A stretch of 64,000 nt of DNA from Levilinea saccharolytica (GCF_001306035.1 NZ_LGCM01000039.1:179191-243190); one strand, 5' to 3'. Shown: positions 16,421 to 25,562, counted from the stretch's first letter. Notes: generated by a model from the letters alone, not told the origin. Numbers and translations are program-made.

Positions 16421-17614
16421 CTACTTGCGGTGAAGAACCGTTTGGGCCTTGTTTCCCAGGTAGCGGAAGAAAGGCAGCGGGTCACGCCAATTCCACAGCC
16501 CGTGCGTCACCGGCGGGCGCAGGAAAGGCAGCATGCGGCCCAGATGGATGTCGGCATCACCCATCATGCGCTGCACGACCGCTTCTGAAAAAGCCGCCCA
16601 GCGTACCCCGTTGCGCTGCGGCACTTTGGGCAGCGGCGGCAGCCCCGCCATATCCAGGTAGGCCGCGGCGGCGATGTTGACCCCACAGGGCGTCCCCAGG
16701 GCGTGCGATTTCCAGAAACGGGCATTGATCTCAATCAGCTTATACAGGCCGTCGCGCGGGTCTCGTTTGAATTCCACGTGGGCAGCGCCGTGAAAGCGGA
16801 AGGCGCGCAGCAACTCAAGCCCTTGAAGAGCGGCCGGCTCGCAAGGCAGGCTCTCCCCCACACTGCACGTGCCAAAGAAGGGCGGGATCTGGATCAGCTT
16901 ACGGCTGGTGAAGTACACCGGCTCTTTATGGGGGTCGGGGCTGACGTAGCACCCCAGGGCATACAGCTCGTCATCTCCGCCGGGGATGATCTCCTGAACC
17001 AGAGCGTCAATGCTGGTGCAGCGGGCCAACACCGCTTCCAGGGCGGCGCGGTTATCCACAAGGATCGTCTGCTTGCCGAACAGGTGAAAAAACTGCTTGC
17101 CGCTCAACCCCTTCACCAGGGCAGGAAAAGCCTGCTCCGGCCACTCCGCCGCCGTCTCCCCACAGCGCACCGGCAGCGAGCGCGGGGCGGGGATGCCCAA
17201 CCGCAGCGCCGTCTCATACTGATGGGTTTTGTCCATCAGGTACGCCAGCGTTTCGGCGTCTGGAAACGTGAAGCGGAAATAGGGGGCCAGGCGCTCACGC
17301 CCGCGCGCCAGTACCATCAGATAGGTGTCATCGGTGATAAACAGAATCCCCGGGCGCGGTAAACGCCGGCCCACTTCCTCCAACCGCGAAATCAGCCCTT
17401 GGGGGTCGTCCCACGGGCTGGGGGCCGTCAGCCCCACCGCATAGCGCGAGGCCAGGCCAATTCCGTTTGCGTTGAAATGAATCACCAGCGATTTCAGGCC
17501 CAGCTTCGCCAGCGAGCGGACAATGCCCAGGCTGTTCACCCAGGCGCCGTCCAACACCACAGGGATTGGGTCCGTTCTCCCGGCCCATTGGGCATCAAAG
17601 TTTTTTGGAAACAT
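16421..17614 (-). CDS. ATP-grasp ligase (ATP-grasp 3), close paralog of ATP-grasp 2
   Basis: This 397-residue protein repeats every ATP-grasp landmark of its paralog: VVLDGAWVNSLGIVRSLAKLG at the N-terminus, MDK near 128, QEIIPGGDDELYALGCYVSPDP, EFKRDPRDGLYKLIEINARFW and the C-terminal LPFLRPPVTHGLWNWRDP. The start at 17614 gives the same MFPKNFDA N-terminus as the paralog; an in-frame extension upstream is not conserved. It is a single-gene unit behind promoter P3. A stem (TTTCGCT/AGCGAAA, 16393-16411) follows its stop but has no T run. A duplicated ligase on each side of an importer suggests related substrates joined to the same backbone. Confidence 0.85.
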   Translation of the reverse strand: MFPKNFDAQWAGRTDPIPVVLDGAWVNSLGIVRSLAKLGLKSLVIHFNANGIGLASRYAVGLTAPSPWDDPQGLISRLEEVGRRLPRPGILFITDDTYLMVLARGRERLAPYFRFTFPDAETLAYLMDKTHQYETALRLGIPAPRSLPVRCGETAAEWPEQAFPALVKGLSGKQFFHLFGKQTILVDNRAALEAVLARCTSIDALVQEIIPGGDDELYALGCYVSPDPHKEPVYFTSRKLIQIPPFFGTCSVGESLPCEPAALQGLELLRAFRFHGAAHVEFKRDPRDGLYKLIEINARFWKSHALGTPCGVNIAAAAYLDMAGLPPLPKVPQRNGVRWAAFSEAVVQRMMGDADIHLGRMLPFLRPPVTHGLWNWRDPLPFFRYLGNKAQTVLHRK

Positions 17615-17741
17615 AAGGCTGTGCTTTCTCCAGGGTCGTTGTTTTTCCGCAGCAGCTTCACCCAAGCGCCGCTCTTCTCAGCGGCAGCGGCGATCCTGCT
17701 GCCTAGCCGTCACCAGAACGGCCGTCCGAGATTTCCGGCCC

Positions 17742-17797
17742 ATTATATAGAGGTCCGGCAGCGGCAAGCAAATAAGTTCTTTTGATATTCGGAGATT
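17742..17797 (-). promoter_or_regulatory. Promoter P3 with LysR-like box
   Basis: On the minus strand a -35 TTGCTT (17766-17771) and a -10 TATAAT (17742-17747) are spaced 18 bp. The box ATCAAAAGAACTTAT (17772-17786) touches the -35. The upstream GGAGATTATTTTC block (plus-strand reading) overlaps the last codons of the flippase gene. It drives ATP-grasp 3 with a leader of about 120 nt. Similarity to P4 continues downstream of the -10 (GGGCCGG and beyond), so P3 and P4 look like duplicated DNA. Confidence 0.72.
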
Positions 17798-19169
17798 ATT
17801 TTCGGCCCCAGCCCAGTCGCGCCCAAAACGCCCCAAAAACATTTTTCCAAAAAAGCCAATCCGACTGCGTGAGAATAAAAAGACTCCCCCAACTTGCACC
17901 CGTCATCCTTGAAAAGATGATCACCCGCAGCACCAGGGTCAGCGTGTAGGATAGCGACGAGGACAGTGAGGCACCTGCCACCCCCAGGCGGGGGATGAAA
18001 TACAGGTTGGCCGCCAGATTGATGACCAGACTGATCGCGGCAGCAATGGTGTTGATCTCTGGGCGGCCGCGCCCCGCCGTATCCGCAGAAAGCAGCCGCG
18101 AAGCGCTCAGGCTGATGATTCCCGGCAGCAGCCACTGGATGGCCAACGAGGCTTGCCCATAGGCTTTACCATACACAATCAGCACAAACGGATTAGCCAA
18201 CGGCCAAATCAGCAAACAGACAACACAGGAGGCCCAGAACACGTTGCGCACCATAAAGGTGGTTAATTTCAGGCGTTCCGCATCGCTCTCCTGCAGGGAG
18301 CTGACTTGCGGAAGCAATACAGTCGATACTGAGCGTGAAATCATCCACACCCGTTCCGACATCTGCACCGCAACATCATAAATGCCCAGAGATGCTGCCC
18401 CGGCCAGATAATTTAAGATATATTTATCGGCGCGCAGGTTAAAGAACGAGATCACGTTGGAAAGGTAGGCCTGAAGGCCGTATTTCCACATCTTGCGCGC
18501 AATCTCCACATCCAGGAGAAACTCACCGCGCGGAATGGGGCCGGTGATTTGCAGCAGGCGGCGCAGAATCAGCCATGCACCCAAAAGATTGCCCACCAGA
18601 TAGGCAAGCAAAGCCCCTTCCACCCCCATTCCCAACTGCCAAATAAAAAGCAGCACGGCGGCCATTTGGAAAACCAGGGGATATAACTGGGCGATATTAT
18701 AGGTTTTAAAATCCTGGAAGCCCTGCAGCATCGAAAGCAGGTTGTCGCGCATAAAGATCACCGGGATGATCAGCAGCCCTAAGCCCAAAATCCAACCGGT
18801 GACGCCCGGAAACAAAACCTTTCCAGCATAGGCAGCCGCCAACAAACCGACCGCGATACTCACTACACTTAACAGGCTGACCAAGATGATATTGGTGCTG
18901 ATCATCCGGCGCGTGTCAAAGTCACCGCGCGCCACGTAATAGATATTGGCCCCTGAGATGCCAAAACTGGTAAACGTGGTGATGGTAAACGGGACCAGCA
19001 AAGCCAGGGAATACAAGCCCTGGTTGTGTACACCCAAACCGCGCGCGATGAGCGCAGAAATGGCTAAGCCGAACACCAAAGCTGCAATTTGACGGGCAAA
19101 ATTGTAATAGCTGTCCTTGAGGAATTGTTTCAGGTTGAGGCTGCTCTGCCCAACTGGGTCGTGATTCAT
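17796..19169 (-). CDS. Wzx-type polysaccharide flippase
   Basis: This 457-residue protein has about 12-14 hydrophobic helices and the MOP-superfamily pattern of Wzx/RfbX exporters. The first helix pair reads ARQIAALVFGLAISALIARGLG; FFNLRADKYILNYLAGAASLGIYDVAVQM in the middle is the conserved transmembrane-7/8 region. These proteins flip undecaprenyl-linked repeat units across the membrane. It ends ARLGWGRK, like the second flippase (ARLGFRKK), and both ends run into promoters of the same type. It follows the HprK-like gene by 4 bp and so belongs to the operon started at P4. Confidence 0.88.
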   Translation of the reverse strand: MNHDPVGQSSLNLKQFLKDSYYNFARQIAALVFGLAISALIARGLGVHNQGLYSLALLVPFTITTFTSFGISGANIYYVARGDFDTRRMISTNIILVSLLSVVSIAVGLLAAAYAGKVLFPGVTGWILGLGLLIIPVIFMRDNLLSMLQGFQDFKTYNIAQLYPLVFQMAAVLLFIWQLGMGVEGALLAYLVGNLLGAWLILRRLLQITGPIPRGEFLLDVEIARKMWKYGLQAYLSNVISFFNLRADKYILNYLAGAASLGIYDVAVQMSERVWMISRSVSTVLLPQVSSLQESDAERLKLTTFMVRNVFWASCVVCLLIWPLANPFVLIVYGKAYGQASLAIQWLLPGIISLSASRLLSADTAGRGRPEINTIAAAISLVINLAANLYFIPRLGVAGASLSSSLSYTLTLVLRVIIFSRMTGASWGSLFILTQSDWLFWKNVFGAFWARLGWGRK

Positions 19170-19173
19170 GGAA

Positions 19174-20259
19174 TTATTCCAGCAGCAGCGGCATCAGCTG
19201 TTGACGCAGCTGCGTGATTGTAAAATGGAACGGAATCTCGATCACCCTGCAGTTCACCTGTTCAAAAGCTTGCAAAAGCGTGGCGTGCAAATTCGCAAAC
19301 ACGGCAGCGCTGAGCGGAGGTTTACTGCCCAGCACAGAGCGGTTGAAGGTCTGCCAGTGGAGACTGGTGATTAAATTCTTGTATTCTCCCTGAATCATGG
19401 CAAGGTTCATCTCAGCAGCCTGACGGGCCGTGATGCTCACCGTGCGGATCCGTTCCGTCTGCCGGCGAAATAACATGTTGAGCTGTCCCAGTTTTGCGCC
19501 CGTGCCCACCCGCTCCGCGCCAAAAAATGTATTCAGGTCAGCGCGCCGGCGCACCGTTTCTAACCCGCGCAGTTTGGTCAGCTCCCACCAAAAACGATCC
19601 GCTAACCCGCGCTGTTGAAACAAACGGCGGTACACATCGGGGGAGTTCTGCACATTGTAAGCATAAATCTTTGGGAAAGCGTAGTTTGGCCACACAGTTC
19701 CCTGTGCGTCTACAAAAGATAAGTCGTCGGCCAAAAACCGAAACCCATGATCCAGAATCAGCGCAATTTCTGAAGAGGTTTTTCCAATCCCCCCCGAACC
19801 GCCGATGATCATCGCCTCACCCGTGTGGGGATTCTGCACAGCAGAGCCGTGGATAACAGCCACTTTTTGACTAAAAAACATCAGCAGAGTCGGGACAAGC
19901 ACCGATTCATGAAACACCTGGGAAATTTCTTCGTAGGGATGGGTGAACTGCATGCCCAACAGTTTGTGCCGCCATGACTTCCGGTCGTCAGGAAAGCAGA
20001 AATCCACCGTTAAAGGGTCGGCCGATTCGTGCCAGGCTGCTTGATACCGCTGTCCGCGGAAAGCGAAACCGTCCGCCGTTTCCAGGTAGGTCGAAGGGTT
20101 TGCAGACACAGCCTCCGGCAGTGCATCCACCAACCGTATTCTGCAGTCGCTGGGAGCATCCGATTGGGGATAGTAACGCAGTTCGCGTTCAAAAACCTCA
20201 GCGCATGGGTGATCCCCCCATTGAAATTCGACCGTCTGTCCAGCAATGGTATATTTCAT
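19174..20259 (-). CDS. HPr kinase-like P-loop protein in a glycan operon
   Basis: This 361-residue protein has a C-terminal HprK-like kinase core. The P-loop GGSGGIGKTS lies at 153-162, preceded by VAVIHGSAV and followed by FLADDLSFVD (176-185), the Asp pair expected near the metal. The N-terminal 130 residues are not recognised. The true HPr kinase N-domain is absent, so it is one of the HprK-related kinases seen in peptide-modification and capsule clusters, not the carbon-catabolite regulator. Its ATG overlaps the upstream glycosyltransferase stop by 4 nt (ATGA), so translation is coupled. The target (sugar, lipid or protein) is unknown. Confidence 0.72.
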   Translation of the reverse strand: MKYTIAGQTVEFQWGDHPCAEVFERELRYYPQSDAPSDCRIRLVDALPEAVSANPSTYLETADGFAFRGQRYQAAWHESADPLTVDFCFPDDRKSWRHKLLGMQFTHPYEEISQVFHESVLVPTLLMFFSQKVAVIHGSAVQNPHTGEAMIIGGSGGIGKTSSEIALILDHGFRFLADDLSFVDAQGTVWPNYAFPKIYAYNVQNSPDVYRRLFQQRGLADRFWWELTKLRGLETVRRRADLNTFFGAERVGTGAKLGQLNMLFRRQTERIRTVSITARQAAEMNLAMIQGEYKNLITSLHWQTFNRSVLGSKPPLSAAVFANLHATLLQAFEQVNCRVIEIPFHFTITQLRQQLMPLLLE

Positions 20260-21527
20260 GATGCCAACTTTTGTGAAAGTTGCGTTTTGAGAAATTGACA
20301 AAACGCAGGATATTGTACCGCCGCATTCACTCGCTGCTGCCAAAGCTGATGGGCAGCATGGGCCATCTCTCGGCGCTGGGTTGGAGAAAGTTTTGCCGCC
20401 TCTCGCAGCACATCGGCAATTTGCTGCGGACTGGGGTTGGCCGGCAGCCGCCAGCCGCTGCGCGGGGAGACGATTTCATTCACGCCGCCCACGGACGTGG
20501 CGGCGATGGGAATGCCGTAACTGGCAGCTTCCATCAGCGTCACCGGCAGGCCCTCGCTGGAACTGACGTTCAAAAAAAGGTCAACCGGGTTCTCACGATA
20601 ATACTGCAATAAGGTGGGGTTATCAACATAGCCCTTCAGTTCCACCTGCACATGCGCAGGCAGGGCTGCGGTCTTACGTTCCACGGCGGTGCTCCGGTGA
20701 TCGCGGCCAAAGTGGGTCCAATGCACCGGGAAATTGCACAACGCGAGCGCATCTGCAATCAAATCAACCCGTTTCACCGGCCTCAGCTTTGAACAGGAAA
20801 CAACGCGCAGCACGGGATCCGGCGAAGGTCTCGAACCCATTCGGCCGTCTTCTACCCCCAGTCGAAATAGTTGCAGTCGCTGCCTTAGCTGTGGGTAGAG
20901 ATTGGCGAGCGTATTCACGCCGTCTTGTGAAATCGGGCAGACCCAGTCCAATCGAGAAATCATCTGTGCATGAAACGGCAAATAGGGCGGATTGCGGCGC
21001 TCTAGATACAGATCAAAGCCATGCGCCCGGCTCACCCGCAGCGTATGCGGCAGGTCCAGCATCGCGGCGCCTAACGCAGCGTGGTGCATCCAGTACGAGT
21101 ACAGGATCAACGGCTGCGAATACTCCGCGCACATCTGTGCCAGCACCTGCCAGATGGAATACCCCTGCTGGGCGGATGTCAACATGCGCAGGACAGTCCG
21201 CATGCCAAAGCGCGCCGCCAGGGGCAGTTCACGGCAGATCAGGGCGCGGAACCTGGCATCTCGGAAAACAGCGGCCAGACCGGCGGGTCGGTTAACCTGG
21301 CGGGTTAACCGCCGGATGGATTCAAAAAGGTCCAGCCGTAAATTTGCATTGGGCGGCATCGGTAAATCGGGGCGCGTCTTCGCGGGGATATTCGCCGCGG
21401 CGTTCCCCACGGGAATCACATCCACCCGTTCAAACGCCTGACAGAGATACCCTAACTCGGTGCGAATAAACGTATCTCCAGGCAAATAGGGGTAACTATG
21501 GGTTAGAAAAACAAGAGTTGTCATCAC
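20256..21527 (-). CDS. GT4-family glycosyltransferase
   Basis: This 423-residue glycosyltransferase starts VFLTHSYPYLPGDTFIRTELGYL, a pattern of WcaL/AmsK-like colanic and exopolysaccharide transferases. The donor domain has VSCSKLRPVKRVDLIADAL and the E-x7-E pair in SSEGLPVTLMEAASYGIPI. The first codon is GTG at 21527 with an ATG right after it at 21524; either may be used. It is the first gene behind promoter P4 and is followed by the HprK-like gene and a flippase in one operon. Confidence 0.85.
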   Translation of the reverse strand: MMTTLVFLTHSYPYLPGDTFIRTELGYLCQAFERVDVIPVGNAAANIPAKTRPDLPMPPNANLRLDLFESIRRLTRQVNRPAGLAAVFRDARFRALICRELPLAARFGMRTVLRMLTSAQQGYSIWQVLAQMCAEYSQPLILYSYWMHHAALGAAMLDLPHTLRVSRAHGFDLYLERRNPPYLPFHAQMISRLDWVCPISQDGVNTLANLYPQLRQRLQLFRLGVEDGRMGSRPSPDPVLRVVSCSKLRPVKRVDLIADALALCNFPVHWTHFGRDHRSTAVERKTAALPAHVQVELKGYVDNPTLLQYYRENPVDLFLNVSSSEGLPVTLMEAASYGIPIAATSVGGVNEIVSPRSGWRLPANPSPQQIADVLREAAKLSPTQRREMAHAAHQLWQQRVNAAVQYPAFCQFLKTQLSQKLAS

Positions 21528-21729
21528 GTATCTGCATGCAATCCAGAGCGCCTACGTTCCGCGGCAAATCAGCCGAAACCGCGGCCGCAGCCGCCGTCGG
21601 ATGCCGTAACGCAAACCCTCTATTGAACAGTCTTCAGAGTCAAATGGCCTTCAGCCGAACCCATGTCATCTGCACCTCACCTGTGACATTGGTTTCTTCC
21701 GGCTGCTGCCCACCAGCGATTACCGGCCC

Positions 21730-21785
21730 ATTATATAAATGCCCGGCAGCTGCAAGCAAATAAGTTATCTTGATATCAGGAGATT
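21730..21785 (-). promoter_or_regulatory. Promoter P4 with LysR-like box
   Basis: On the minus strand a -35 TTGCTT (21754-21759) and a -10 TATAAT (21730-21735) are separated by 18 bp. The box ATCAAGATAACTTAT (21760-21774) abuts the -35. The upstream GGAGATTATTTTT block overlaps the end of the second flippase gene. It starts the glycosyltransferase, HprK-like, flippase operon. The leader of about 200 nt (21528-21725) is GC-rich, with no gene seen in it. Confidence 0.72.
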
Positions 21786-23364
21786 ATTTTTTGCGGAAAC
21801 CCAGGCGCGCCAGCATGGGCGTCAGCGCGCTTCGCAGGGTGGGGTCGCGCCACAGCGCCCAGACGTAATAAGCCGCCCCCATCACCGCGCTGATTGCCAG
21901 CAGCAAAAGTCCCTGCAGCGGAACTTGCAAGACCGTCAGGCTGGCCTGCGGCAGCGGGATGACCCACTTAAACAAAGCCACTACCCCCAGGAACGGCGCG
22001 CTGGAAAGCATCCCGTCAAAAAACATGCGCAGCGTTTCGCGCAGCGGCACACCCGAAATGCGTGTGGCCCACAAGCAGTACACCGCGTAGGTCACCACGC
22101 CACTGGCCGAAAACAGGATCAGCGCCAGGCGGGCATCCTGCAGCCAGCCGCCGACGGCCAGCGAAGCCACACGGGTGACGAACACCACCAGATTCAGCAC
22201 CAGGCTGACTTCATTACGGCCCAAAACGTTGGTCAGCCCGCTGAGGGGCGCCACCAGGAACACAAAGAAAGTCCACAGACTTAAGATCTGCGAATAGACC
22301 CCCGCCTCGGCCCATTCCGGGCCAAAGAGCACCACAAACAGTTCTTTGCCAATGAGGGTCACCAACAGCATGGGGAACAGGCCAAACACCACCAGGCGGT
22401 TAAACGTCTCGGCCACCAGGCGCGTGAGACTGCCTTCGTAATAGGCCCGCGAGGCGCGCTGATAAAACACCTGACCAATGGAATTGCTGATCAAGGTCAC
22501 CGGCAGGCGCAGCATGCGGTATCCCAGTGAGTAAAAGCCGGTGACGGTGGGCGAGAACAAAGCAGAAAGCATGAAAGTGGGCATTTGCAGCGAGGCGTTG
22601 CTCAACAATGCCGCCCAAATGTTATACAGCGGGAATTTTTTGTACTGGCGGATACCCGCCATCATCTCGCGCCAGCGCAGGCTGGAGCGGATAAAAGCCC
22701 CGTCGTCGCGCCAGATCTGCCAGCCCAATACCCCCGTGGAAACCACCTGCCCCACCACATTGGCAGCGATCAACGAGCCGCCGCTTTTGAACCCACCAAA
22801 CCCCAGGCTCAGCTTGGTCGCGTCTGCCACCACTTCGCTGCTCACTTGCGCCGCGGACAGGCGCAAATATTTACGGTTGCGCGAATTCCAATTGCGCAGC
22901 GCCGCAAACACGCTGGTCACCGCCACGGAAAGCGGCGCCAGCCACAGGTAACCCGCCAGCTCTGGGGAACGCAGCAGCTGGGCAATCGGTTCGCGTCCAA
23001 ACCACAGGATGGGCGTGAGGATCAGGAAACTGATCCCCGTGAACATCAAGCTCACCGCCAGTTGATTGGCAGAGCCTTCGCGCGCCTTAGGCAGCATGAT
23101 GGTCACTTCGTAACGTAAGGCGGCCAACACCGCCAGCACCGCCACGATGGACGAAAAGTTTTGGGAAATTCCAAAGGCTTCCGGCAAAAACAGGCGTCCC
23201 AGAATGGGGGATACGATCAGGCTCAAGATTTGAATAAAGCCCGTTCCCGACACCAGCTTGAGGACGTCGGTGAGAAAACCAACGTCTTTACGCGCCTGTT
23301 CCTGCTGCGCCTGTGCCGAAGGAGCCGCGTTTTCTTCCGGCTGTTCTGCTTGCAAATCGTCCAT
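21784..23364 (-). CDS. Wzx/RfbX-type flippase (second copy)
   Basis: This 526-residue MOP-superfamily exporter has about 14 hydrophobic segments. A polar, Gln/Glu-rich cytoplasmic N-terminus of about 30 residues precedes the first helix (LVSGTGFIQILSLIVSPILGRLFLPEAFG). The IRQYKKFPLYNIWAALLSNASLQMP segment and the FYSLGYRMLRLPVTLIS helix resemble lipopolysaccharide/teichuronic flippases of the TuaB/Wzx group. It differs in length and sequence from the flippase at 17796, so the locus may export two different repeat units. It begins 11 bp after the upstream glycosyltransferase gene. Confidence 0.87.
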   Translation of the reverse strand: MDDLQAEQPEENAAPSAQAQQEQARKDVGFLTDVLKLVSGTGFIQILSLIVSPILGRLFLPEAFGISQNFSSIVAVLAVLAALRYEVTIMLPKAREGSANQLAVSLMFTGISFLILTPILWFGREPIAQLLRSPELAGYLWLAPLSVAVTSVFAALRNWNSRNRKYLRLSAAQVSSEVVADATKLSLGFGGFKSGGSLIAANVVGQVVSTGVLGWQIWRDDGAFIRSSLRWREMMAGIRQYKKFPLYNIWAALLSNASLQMPTFMLSALFSPTVTGFYSLGYRMLRLPVTLISNSIGQVFYQRASRAYYEGSLTRLVAETFNRLVVFGLFPMLLVTLIGKELFVVLFGPEWAEAGVYSQILSLWTFFVFLVAPLSGLTNVLGRNEVSLVLNLVVFVTRVASLAVGGWLQDARLALILFSASGVVTYAVYCLWATRISGVPLRETLRMFFDGMLSSAPFLGVVALFKWVIPLPQASLTVLQVPLQGLLLLAISAVMGAAYYVWALWRDPTLRSALTPMLARLGFRKK

Positions 23365-23375
23365 GCCGCTCGTCT

Positions 23376-24488
23376 CTATTCGTCCTCGCCCGCGGGTTTG
23401 GCCGCGCGGACGGGGGCATCCGGCAGTTCATCGGGAAGCCCCAGCAGCTCCAGGTACAAATCCCACACCGCCTGGTAATTTTTCTCCCGGTCGTAATGCG
23501 CCTCGGCAAATGCCCGCCCGGCCCGCCCCAGCCGCACCCGTTCTTCCGGATGCTCCATCAGCCAGACCAACTGCTGCTTGATGGTTTCAATAGTGCACTG
23601 CACGATGGGCAAATCCGGCAGGCTTTCGCGCAGCTCCGGCAGCACAAAACCGCACACCGGTTTGCCGTAGCACATGGCCTCCATCGCCAGCGTGCCGAAG
23701 CCCCCGCTCAAGAGCTGATCCACGATGATATCGGCCTCTTCGCGGTAGATGCGGCGCGCTTCCAGGTTGGGCACTTTGTGCAGCTTGCGGTATTCAAAGG
23801 CGTAACCTTCGGCCTTCAGCTCCTCCAGCGCCTGCTCAATATAGGGCGTGCCTTTGGTGATGGGGTTGGTGGGTGCATGCACGATCACCGGCACCGACTT
23901 GGTTTCGTAATTGGGCACGAACTCCTCCAGGTTCATGGCGGTGTTGGCCCAGATGTGCCGCACGATCTTTTTTTCAGGGATGACCGCGCGGGCATATTCA
24001 TACAGGTTGCGGCTGGCCAGGCAGCGGTCAAACCACAGGCTTTGCCAGCGCATCATGCGTTTTTTGCGCCCGTCCAGGCGCGGATGCTGCCGCCCGACCT
24101 TGCGCAGCTCGTGATAGGGGTTGCGGTGGCGGTCCACCTCGTACAGGCGAATGTCGCTGCCCACATAGGAGAAGACCATCTTCTTGCCAAACAATTTCAA
24201 GATGGGCAAATCCAACCCAAAGGGCAGGAAAGTTTTGCCAAAGTAAAAGTGGAACAGGTCGTAGCGGAACAGGCAGGCCCAAAAGAAATGCCACTGGGCC
24301 CACCAGCGGTTCCAGCCGTTCAGCCGCTCCAAATGCAAATTGACATGGCTGTTCTGGCGGTTGGTCTCATCATGATAGACCATAAAATCCGCCACAGCTT
24401 TTTTGCGTTCGCGCTGCCAATCGGCCAGATAGCGCCCGATGCCCCCAATGTTTTCAGTGCCGTGAAAAATTCGCACTGCTTTTCCCAT
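23376..24488 (-). CDS. Glycosyltransferase, GT-B type
   Basis: This 370-residue protein begins VRIFHGTENIGGIGRYLADWQ, with the GG-loop near the start that binds the donor phosphate region. Later it has VPVIVHAPTNPITKGTPYIEQALEELKAEG and GGFGTLAMEAMCYGKPV, the donor-binding E-containing helix of GT4-like enzymes. The first Glu of E-x7-E is replaced by a Gly-rich stretch, so the family is less certain than the fold. It lies 9 bp downstream of the tandem ATP-grasp pair, which suggests it may transfer a sugar those ligases modify. Confidence 0.75.
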   Translation of the reverse strand: MGKAVRIFHGTENIGGIGRYLADWQRERKKAVADFMVYHDETNRQNSHVNLHLERLNGWNRWWAQWHFFWACLFRYDLFHFYFGKTFLPFGLDLPILKLFGKKMVFSYVGSDIRLYEVDRHRNPYHELRKVGRQHPRLDGRKKRMMRWQSLWFDRCLASRNLYEYARAVIPEKKIVRHIWANTAMNLEEFVPNYETKSVPVIVHAPTNPITKGTPYIEQALEELKAEGYAFEYRKLHKVPNLEARRIYREEADIIVDQLLSGGFGTLAMEAMCYGKPVCGFVLPELRESLPDLPIVQCTIETIKQQLVWLMEHPEERVRLGRAGRAFAEAHYDREKNYQAVWDLYLELLGLPDELPDAPVRAAKPAGEDE

Positions 24489-24497
24489 TCGGCTTTT

Positions 24498-25547
24498 CTA
24501 TGCCTCCGCCACAGGCGTATTTTTCAGCTCATCCCGGTAATAGGTGATGGTTTCATAATAGCGCTGGTAGGTGCGACCCTCAAAGGTGGCCAGGTCCTGC
24601 GGGTCCACCGTGATCGGCTCGCCCGTCCACACCTGAATACCCATCAAATATTCGTTAATGCTGCCGTGCAGCACGCAGGTGGACCAGCGCGGGTTGATTT
24701 CGATGATCTTATTGCCAATATACTGCGCCGTGATCAGGCCGGTGGTATCCAGGGCGTGGGCAATGCGCCGGTTGTATTCGACAATCTCGTCATTGTGCAG
24801 GATGACTCCGGCGGTGCTCAGGCCCTCTTTCATGTTCTCGCGGGTGTGAACGCTGCCAAACAGCAGTTCGCCGTTCTTGCACACCATATTGGCGTTCACG
24901 TTTAAGCCCTCGCCCAAAAATTCCATCAGGATCATCTTGGGCACTACCCCCGCTTCAAACGCCCGCCGCACATAGTCCGGCGTCACCGTCAGATATTCCA
25001 CACGGGTGTTAAAGACCTTTTTCGGGTCCATGCCGCCTTCGTCAATCATCACAAAACCGCGCGAACCGGAGGTCTTAGCGGGCTTCATGCACAGCCGCAG
25101 GCCTTTCAGCTTGTCTAAACCAGCCTCAAAGGACTCCAGACTGTCCACAGTGTGAAAGGCCGGCAGAGGGATATCCACCTCACGGGCGAAGAACTCAAAC
25201 AGGGTGCATTTATCCACAGCCATTTCCAGGGTTTTCAGGTTAGCCGCGGTTGGGGTACACCCCAGTTCGAGGAACTTATCGCGCATACGCGCCACCGCCA
25301 GGGCCTCGGCTTCGCCCGCCGGAGCGTAGATGTCCACTTTTTCCTTGCGGATGATGTCAAAGATCACGTCAAAATAATTCGGTTCGCGCTGCCAGGGCAG
25401 GCGGTAAAAGGCGTCGGCGTAAAACCGCCCCACCGCCTCGGGGCTGGCGTCACCAGCCACCACTCGAAAGCCCAGGCGCTGAAATTCGCGAATTTTATAA
25501 ACCGTGCCCCCCGCATTGGAAACGGATGTGAAAATGGTTCGCTTCAA
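24498..25547 (-). CDS. ATP-grasp ligase (ATP-grasp 4), tandem paralog of ATP-grasp 5
   Basis: This protein of about 349 residues is related end to end to its upstream neighbour. A pre-ATP-grasp domain reads KRTIFTSVSNAGGTVYKIREFQ; the central VDKCTLFEFFA matches the DK site, GSRGFVMIDEGG the lid, and NKIIEINPRWST the metal-binding E-x-N. No ATG fits the start. The TTG at 25547 gives MKRTIF, aligning with MAKTIF of the paralog, and follows a GAGGTGGGG ribosome site; a TTG at 25562 directly after the previous stop is the alternative. CarB-like ATP-grasp proteins of this type form amide or peptide bonds. The substrate is unknown. Confidence 0.82.
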   Translation of the reverse strand: MKRTIFTSVSNAGGTVYKIREFQRLGFRVVAGDASPEAVGRFYADAFYRLPWQREPNYFDVIFDIIRKEKVDIYAPAGEAEALAVARMRDKFLELGCTPTAANLKTLEMAVDKCTLFEFFAREVDIPLPAFHTVDSLESFEAGLDKLKGLRLCMKPAKTSGSRGFVMIDEGGMDPKKVFNTRVEYLTVTPDYVRRAFEAGVVPKMILMEFLGEGLNVNANMVCKNGELLFGSVHTRENMKEGLSTAGVILHNDEIVEYNRRIAHALDTTGLITAQYIGNKIIEINPRWSTCVLHGSINEYLMGIQVWTGEPITVDPQDLATFEGRTYQRYYETITYYRDELKNTPVAEA

Positions 25548-25562
25548 ACCCCACCTCGTCAA

